The translations under genes and the position numbers were made by a program. A stretch of 64,000 nucleotides of DNA from Bufo bufo (lineage: Eukaryota; Chordata; Amphibia; Anura; Bufonidae): the NCBI RefSeq assembly GCF_905171765.1, contig NC_053392.1, positions 338,799,010-338,863,009 of the forward strand, given 5' to 3'. This document shows, one piece after another, positions 58,029 through 64,000 of the stretch (positions are counted from its first letter, which is position 1; each line of letters begins with the position of its first letter). The notes under the pieces were generated by a model. That model made no database searches, was not told where the DNA came from, and worked only from the letters and a program-made list of their open reading frames with translations.

Positions 58029-59579
58029 CAGTCCTGATCAAAAGTTTAAGACCACTTAAAAAATAGCAAAAACACATATTTAGCATCGCTGGATCTTAAC
58101 AAGGTTCCAAGTAGAGCTTCAACATGCAACAAGAAGAAATGGGAGTGAGACAAAACATTTTTTGAGCATTCAATTTAATGAAAACAACGAATAAACTGAA
58201 ACAGGTTGTTTTTCAGCTGATCCAAAGTTTAGGACCACATGCCTTTAAAAGGCCAAATCTGTGCAAAGATGTGGATTGTCATTTTATGTCAGGTAGTCAC
58301 ACGTTGTGATGGCAAAGGCAAAAAAACTCTCCCTTTTTGAACGTGGTCGGGTTGTTGAACTGCATAAGCAGGGTCTCTCACAGCGCGCCATCACTGCTGA
58401 GGTAGTACGCAGTAAGACAGTCATTTGGAATTTCTTAAATTCTTAAATGATCCTGAGGGTTATGGAACAAAAAAGTTAAGTGGAAAAATTTCATCAGCAC
58501 TGAGCAGGAGGATCCAATTGGCTGTCCGTCAAGACACTGGACGATCCTCGACCCAAATTAAGGCCCTTACTGGTGCTGACTGCAGCCCCATAACCATCAG
58601 ACGGCATCTGAGACTGAAGGGCTTCAAAAACAAAAAACATCTTCAAAGACCTCGTCTCCTTGAACGCCACAGAACTACTCGTTTGAACTTTGCAAGAGAG
58701 CACCAAACATGGGACATTCAAAAGGTAGAAGAAAGTTTTATTCTCTGATGAGAAAAAATGTGACCTTGATGGTCCTGATTGTTTCCAACGTTACTGGCAG
58801 GACAAGCAGATCCCAACTGAGATGTTTTCTACGCGCCACAGTGGAGGGGGCGCCATAATGGTCTGGGTGCTTTTTCCTTCAGTGGAACAATGGAGCTTCA
58901 GGAAGTGCAGGGGCGTCAAACGGCCGCTGGCTATGTCCAGATGTTGCAGAGAGCATTCTTCATAACTGAGGGCCCTCGTCTGTGTGGTAACGACTGGGTT
59001 TTTCAACAGGACAACGCTACAGTACACAATGCCCGCAGGACAAGGGACTTCTTCCAGGAGAATAACATCATTCTTTTGGCCCATCCTGCGTGTTCCCCTG
59101 ATCTAAATCCAATTGAGAACCTTTGGGGATGGATGGCAAGGGAAGTTTACAAAAATGGACAACAGTTCCAGACAGTGGATGGCCTTTGTGCGGCCGTCTT
59201 CACCACTTGGAGAAATGTTCCCACTCACCTCATGGAAACGCTTGCATCAAGCATGCCAAAACGAATTTTTGAAGTGATAAACAATAACGACGGAGCTACT
59301 CATTACCGAGTTGATGTTTGGATTTGGATTTCTGTTTTGGGGGGGGGGTTAGGTTTTTTTGGGAGGTGTGGTCCTAAACTTTTGATCAGCTGAAAAACAG
59401 CCTGTTTCAGTTTATTCGTTGTTTTCATTAAATTGAATGCTCAAAAAATGTTTTGGCTCACTCCCATTTCTTCTTGTTGCATGTTGAAGCTCTACTTGGA
59501 ACCTTGCTAAGATCCAGCCATGCTAAATATGATTTTTTGCCATTTTTCAAGTGGTCTTAAACTTTTGATCAGGACTGTA
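58027..59579 (+). mobile_element. Tc1-like transposon (DD34E, 'cagtcctgatcaaaag')
   Basis: 58029-59577 (1,549 bp), TA on both sides. Ends CAGTCCTGATCAAAAGTTTAAGACCACTT / AAGTGGTCTTAAACTTTTGATCAGGACTG; inner related motifs at ~58217 (GCTGATCCAAAGTTTAGGACCAC) and ~59368 give an IR/DR arrangement. Transposase on the plus strand, opposite to the other Tc1 copies here. Confidence 0.92.
58309..59320 (+). pseudogene. Tc1 transposase with several frameshifts
   Basis: The gene starts MAKAKKLSLFERGRVVELH at 58309. At 58430-58446 the 8-bp sequence TCTTAAAT is duplicated in tandem, causing the first frameshift. A one-base gain near 58730 (GTAGAAGAAAG) moves the frame before [11 protein letters not shown] (first Asp), and a base lost near 58865 (GTCTGGGTGC) shifts it again. 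The last section (58890 on) has VFQQDNATVHNA and [12 protein letters not shown] with 34 intervening residues (DD34E) and ends NNNDGATHY near 59310, where the frame reads on without the usual stop. Inactive. Confidence 0.85.
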
Positions 59580-60050
59580 TTAGGAACATGACCAAGTGAC
59601 ATCATAAGGGACGAGAATACAGACTGCCAGGAGGAGGATCAGTGGGTGCCCACCCTCATTTACACTCTCCCCGTTAGGACAGCAGTATTCTGGGACTTGT
59701 AGGCAAGACTGCAGCAACATGGGAAGGAATTTTCCCACAGCAGCAGCCATTTTAATGAATATAGTAAAGAGAAAAGGCAGATAAAGATGGCAGGCCAGCA
59801 CAAGAAAACAGAAAGGAGACTTGTAGCAGGGATGAAGCAACAGTAAGAACTGTTTTGACATACTTGTAGAGGTATCTTTAGAGAGAAAAAAACAATAGTA
59901 CTTTTTATGTAGCCCCCTGCTGTTGTATTGAATCTCTCTCAGAATGTCCATCTCACTGCAAGACCTGGTGATGTCACATGTTCAGCACCTGAGTCCTGAG
60001 GGACTCATCACCGTTCACATCACAACTAATTAGTTTTTTTGTTGTTCTCT
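59580..60050. other. Intron 1 sequence, no gene seen
   Basis: Possible old repeat with CCAGGAGGAGGATCAGTGGGTGCC; no inverted ends found. Confidence 0.4.
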
Positions 60051-60783
60051 GTTAGGCTTCTTTCACACAAGCATCGCGTGTGAGGGCCGGATAGGAGGCG
60101 GGTGCGTCGCGGGAAAATGCGTGATTTTTCAGCGCGAGTGCAAAGCGTTTTAATGCGTTTTGCACGCACGTGAGAAAAATCGGCATGTTTGGTACCCAGA
60201 CCCGAACCTGGACTTCACAGAAGTTCGGGTTTGGGGATCGGTGTTGTGTAGATTTTATTATGGTGATGGATCATGTGACAGACCATGTGATGAGTGCAGT
60301 GACGTCACCACAGGTCCTTTTCCTCCTGGTCATCAAAGAAGAAGACAGAAGAGAAGCCGGGCTGCGCGAACAAGTGGATGAAGGGAGTTAAATTATTTTT
60401 TTTATCCCCTCCATCCCCATTTTACTAAGCATTCTGTATTAGGAATGCTATTATTTTCCCTTATAACCATGTTAGAGGGGAAAATAATAATGATCGGGTC
60501 CCCATCCCGATAGTCTCCTAGCAACCATGCGTGAGAAATCGCACCGCATCCGCACTTGCTTGCGATTTTCACGCAGCCCTATTCACTTCTATGGGGCCTG
60601 CGTTGCGTGAAAAACACACAAAATAGAGCATGCTGCGATTTTCATGCAACGTACAAGTGATGCGTGAAAATCACCGCTCATGTGCCCATAGAAATGAATG
60701 GGTCCGGATTTAGTGCGGGTGCAATGCGTTCACCTCACGCATTGCACCCGCGTGAAAATCTCGCCCGTGTGAAAGAGGCCTTA
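60051..60783. mobile_element. 'aggcttctttcacac' / GCAATGCGTT MITE, copy 4 (long)
   Basis: TTAGGCTTCTTTCACACAAGCATCGCG to TCTCGCCCGTGTGAAAGAGGCCTTA, 733 bp. It shares the GTGAAAA.CGCA core with the copies at 36511, 37034 and 46583 but has a ~300-bp distinct centre (GGACTTCACAGAAGTTCGG...). Confidence 0.75.
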
Positions 60784-61135
60784 GAGCTGCAGAACAAGGA
60801 AAATAACTGAAGTGCTGGATCCAGGGCATAAATGAAACCACCAGAGCTGCACAGACTCTATTGACTATAATGGGGTCAGTTCCGGTGTCCGCTTTTTTAG
60901 CTTCAAAACAGTTCTGCATACAACACTTTTTTTTTGTCTGCTCTTTTTGGCAGAATCTACCACAGAAGTCCTGAACAGAGCCTCCAACGCATATGTGAAC
61001 ATGCCCTAAGCCAAATTTTCTTATGCACAAATGACAGTGTCATTACCTGCAAAAAAATTGCGATTGTATACAAAAATACTAACATGTAAATTCTGTGTAA
61101 AAATGTGACATAATGCAGTTTCAGAACTGTGAATT

Positions 61136-61460
61136 AAAGGGGTTGTCTGGGTTCAGAGCTGAACCCAGACAAACCTCTATTTTCACCCAGACAGCCCCCC
61201 TGACTTGAGCATCGGAGCAGTTCATGCTCCGATGCTCTCCTTTGCGCTGCACTAAATCGCGCAGGGCAAAGGCACTTTTGTTTATAGTAACACACTGCCA
61301 GGAGAAGCTTTCCGCCCGGCAGTGTGTTCGGTGACTTCACCAGCTGTGATGGGCGGGCTTAAGCGCTGCCCTAGCTGTTTTACTGGCTAGAGCAGCGCTA
61401 AAACCCGCCCATCAGTGCCGGTGATGTCGCCGGGCTCTCTGAAAACAACACCCTAAAGGT
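61136..61460. mobile_element. TTAA-type MITE, left part
   Basis: TTAAAGGGGTTGTCTGGGTTCAG starts it; inner hairpins GCATCGGAGCAGTTCATGCTCCGATGC (61209-61235) and CACACTGCC...GGCAGTGTG (61291-61327), and GGGCGGGCTTAAGCGCTGC/GCAGCGCTAAAACCCGCCC (61351-61410). The right end is not found before 61500. Confidence 0.6.
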
Positions 61461-61644
61461 GCTCATACATCTTCGATGTTACTACAAGAAAGTTTAGACT
61501 AGCACATCCATAGTCACAGGTGCATATCCATAAAAGCCAACATGCAGGAAGCAAACGAAAAGAGGTATGGCAGCACAATATTTCATATACAAACAATAAA
61601 ACTGAGAAATAAGGATCATTCTAACTTAAAATGGTATTATATTA

Positions 61645-63211
61645 TACAGGGAGTGCAGAATTATTAGGCAAGTTGTATTTTTGAGGATTAATTTTATTAT
61701 TCAACAACAACCATGTTCTCAATGAACCCAAAAAACTCATTAATATCAAAGCTGAATATTTTTGGAAGTAGTTTTTAGTTTGTTTTTAGTTTTAGCTATT
61801 TTAGGGGGATATCTGTGTGTGCAGGTGACTATTACTGTGCATAATTATTAGGCAACTTAACAAAAAACAAATATATACCCATTTCAATTATTTATTTTTA
61901 CCAGTGAAACCAATATAACATCTCAACATTCACAAATATACATTTCTGACATTCAAAAACAAAACAAAAACAAATCAGTGACCAATATAGCCACCTTTCT
62001 TTGCAAGGACACTCAAAAGCCTGCCCTCCATGGATTCTGTCAGTGTTTTGATCTGTTCACCATCAACATTGCGTGCAGCAGCAACCACAGCCTCCCAGAC
62101 ACTGTTCAGAGAGGTGTACTGTTTTCCCTCCTTGTAAATCTCACATTTGATGATGGACCACAGGTTCTCAATGGGGTTCAGATCAGGTGAACAAGGAGGC
62201 CATGTCATTAGATTTTCTTCTTTTATACCCTTTCTTGCCAGCCACGCTGTGGAGTACTTGGACGCGTGTGATGGAGCATTGTCCTGCATGAAAATCATGT
62301 TTTTCTTGAAGGATGCAGACTTCTTCCTGTACCACTGCTTGAAGAAGGTGTCTTCCAGAAACTGGCAGTAGGACTGGGAGTTGAGCTTGACTCCATCCTC
62401 AACCCGAAAAGGCCCCACAAGCTCATCTTTGATGATACCAGCCCAAACCAGTACTCCACCTCCACCTTGCTGGCGTCTGAGTCGGACTGGAGCTCTCTGC
62501 CCTTTACCAATGCAGCCACGGGCCCATCCATCTGGCCCATCAAGACTCACTCTCATTTCATCAGTCCATAAAACCTTAGAAAAATCAGTCTTGAGATATT
62601 TCTTGGCCCAGTCTTGACGTTTCAGCTTGTGTGTCTTGTTCAGTGGTGGTCGTCTTTCAGCCTTTCTTACCTTGGCCATGTCTCTGAGTATTGCACACCT
62701 TGTGCTTTTGGGCACTCCAGTGATGTTGCAGCTCTGAAATATGGCCAAACTGGTGGCAAGTGGCATCTTGGCAGCTGCACGCTTGACATTTCTCAGTTCA
62801 TGGGCAGTTATTTTGCGCCTTGGTTTTTCCACACGCTTCTTGCGACCCTGTTGACTATTTTGAATGAAACGCTTGATTGTTCGATGATCACGCTTCAGAA
62901 GCTTTGCAATTTTAAGAGTGCTGGATCCCTCTGCAAGATATCTCACTATTTTTGACTTTTCTGAGCCTGTCAAGTCCTTCTTTTGACCCATTTTGCCGAA
63001 GGAAAGGAAGTTGCCTAATAATTATGCACACCTAATATAGGGTGTTAATGTCATTAGACCACACCCCTTCTCATTACAGAGATGCACATCACCTAATATG
63101 CTTAATTGGTAGTAGGCTTTCGAGCCTATACAGCTTGGAGTAAGACAACATGCATAAAGAGGATGATGTGGTCAAAATACTCATTTGCCTAATAATTCTG
63201 CACGCAGTGTA
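61645..63211 (-). mobile_element. Tc1/mariner-type transposon (DD37E), apparently intact
   Basis: 61647-63209 (1,563 bp) with TA at 61645-61646 and 63210-63211. Outer ends share GTGCAGAATTATTAGGCAA (61656-61674 and complement near 63184-63203). Second copies, GTGCATAATTATTAGGCAAC at 61837 and its complement at ~63012-63031, lie ~180 bp inside: an IR/DR layout. The outermost 8 bases differ between ends (CAGGGAGT / CACTGCGT). It carries a full-length open transposase, making it the only autonomous-looking DNA transposon here. It lies in CDK19 intron 1. Confidence 0.93.
61975..62991 (-). CDS. Intact DD37E transposase (338 aa)
   Basis: An uninterrupted frame from MGQKKDLTGSEKSKIVRYLAE to KKGGYIGH. 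The N-terminal paired HTH includes KIAKLLKRDHRTIKRFI; a GRKKR/KPRRKI basic stretch (residues ~48-62) may be the GRPR-like/nuclear-localisation segment. Catalytic residues lie in VLWTDEMRVSL (first Asp, ~residue 145), MIFMQDNAPSHAS (second Asp) and [12 protein letters not shown] (Glu); 37 residues separate the last two, so DD37E, the group named TRT in vertebrates. GGGVLVWAG is the usual strand between them. Length and C-terminus are complete. It would cut and paste its element at TA sites. No upstream promoter recognised. Confidence 0.92.
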   Translation of the reverse strand: MGQKKDLTGSEKSKIVRYLAEGSSTLKIAKLLKRDHRTIKRFIQNSQQGRKKRVEKPRRKITAHELRNVKRAAAKMPLATSLAIFQSCNITGVPKSTRCAILRDMAKVRKAERRPPLNKTHKLKRQDWAKKYLKTDFSKVLWTDEMRVSLDGPDGWARGCIGKGQRAPVRLRRQQGGGGVLVWAGIIKDELVGPFRVEDGVKLNSQSYCQFLEDTFFKQWYRKKSASFKKNMIFMQDNAPSHASKYSTAWLARKGIKEENLMTWPPCSPDLNPIENLWSIIKCEIYKEGKQYTSLNSVWEAVVAAARNVDGEQIKTLTESMEGRLLSVLAKKGGYIGH

Positions 63212-63300
63212 TTTATATTATAGATTGAGCACTCCCCGCCCATCTGCCTGGGGCTTCTAAGCAGAGAATTAGAGTATTTTAAGTTAGAATGAGCAGAGTA

Positions 63301-63367
63301 TACAGGTGAAACTCTAAAAAATTTGAATATCGTGCAAAAGTCCATTTATTTCAGTAATGCAAATTAA
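63301..63367. mobile_element. Tc1/mariner-type terminal repeat, cut at TTAA
   Basis: ACAGGTGAAACTCTAAAAAATTTGAATATCG...CAGTAATGCAAATTAA follows a TA at 63299-63300. It is interrupted at its TTAA (63364-63367) by the large TTAA element copy C. Confidence 0.65.
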
Positions 63368-64000
63368 CCGCCTCCGGACCGCCGAACGCAGCGATGCGTC
63401 CTGGAGGCGGTCGATTCATTCCTCCTGGACGCATATACGCGTCCTCTCGCGAGACGCTAGATTTCCTGTGAACGCACGCACAAAGGCGCGCGCGTTCACA
63501 GGATCGGAAGGTAAGCGAGTGGATCTCCAGCCTGCCAGCGGCGATCATTCGCTGGCAGGCTGGAGATGCGATTTTTTTAACCCCTAACAGGTATATTAGA
63601 CGCTGTTTTGATAACAGCGTCTAATATACCTGCTACCTGGTCCTCTGGTGGTCCCCTTTGCTTGGATCGACCACCAGAGGACACAGGCAGCTCAGTAATA
63701 AGTAGCACCAAACACCACTACACTACACCCCCCCCCCTGTCACTTATAAACCCCTTATTAACCCCTTATTAACCCCTGATCACCCCATATAGACTCCCTG
63801 ATCACCCCCCTGTCATCGATCACCCCCCTGTAAGGCTCCATTCAGACGTCCATATGATTTTTACGGATCCACGGATACATGGATCGGATCCGCAAAACAC
63901 ATACGGACATCTGAATGGAGCCTTACAGGGGGGTGATCAATGACAGGGGGGTGATCACCCCATATAGACTCCCTGATCACCCCCCTGTCATTGATCACCC
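63364..64000 (+). mobile_element. Large TTAA element, copy C (left end; runs off the window)
   Basis: TTAACCGCCTCCGGACCGCC start, then the CGCG block, the three hairpins (63522-63567; 63589-63631; 63636-63684), C-run, GATCACCCCCC sub-repeats and the ~95-bp CATTCAGACGTCC hairpin (63838-63917). Close to copy B base for base over this stretch. Non-coding so far; the window ends inside it. Confidence 0.8.

Noticed and set aside
60160..60391. Two overlapping 73-codon frames
   Set aside because: They lie in the centre of a MITE in two frames and have no recognisable domain.

Overview
The window is vertebrate nuclear DNA, most likely from an anuran amphibian (a frog or toad). The evidence is two conserved coding exons of one protein-kinase gene set in very large introns that are packed with Tc1/mariner transposons, TTAA-flanked and hAT-type hairpin MITEs, and LTR elements. 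This mixture is typical of frog genomes. I cannot name the species.

Host gene. Both exons belong to CDK19 (the Mediator kinase paralogue of CDK8), read on the minus strand. Exon 2 is 57325-57400 (76 nt) and exon 3 is 11602-11712 (111 nt), each with AG/GT splice borders and matching reading phases. They are separated by a 45,612-bp intron. Exon 1 should lie beyond 64000 and exon 4 before position 1. I saw no other host exon.

Layout. 1-2660: a minus-strand chimera of a retroelement-like open frame, a myosin-II rod fragment and a NASP-like fragment. 2661-10857: a complete, young LTR retrotransposon with 2.04-kb LTRs, a 5-bp target duplication (cgccc), one gag-like gene with two CCHC zinc knuckles and no pol. 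It splits the older sequence, which resumes at 10853-10993. 11040-11363: hAT MITE. 13184-14797: a Tc1 element whose transposase has one in-frame stop. 16684-17830: a solo LTR with a perfect 5-bp duplication. 18598-31087: copies of a large TTAA-flanked, hairpin-rich, non-coding element with a 191-bp minisatellite, interrupted by other MITEs, a diverged 2-kb LTR and a deleted DD36E Tc1-like element. 31.1-41.1 kb: nested MITEs and a 1-kb poly(A)-tailed insertion. 42116-43412: an internally deleted Ty3/Gypsy copy. 44.6-49.6 kb: MITEs and an LTR with a MITE inside it. 50520-52103, 58029-59577 and 61647-63209: three more Tc1-like elements; the last has an intact 338-codon DD37E transposase. 63364-64000: the start of a third copy of the large TTAA element.

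Apart from the CDK19 exons, nothing here looks like a working host gene. The points of most interest are the gag-only LTR element with its own splice signals, the large TTAA element with three conserved hairpins and a captured MITE amplified as a minisatellite, the chimeric retro-sequence at the left edge, and the intact DD37E transposon. Family assignments rest on motifs read by eye; no database search was possible.
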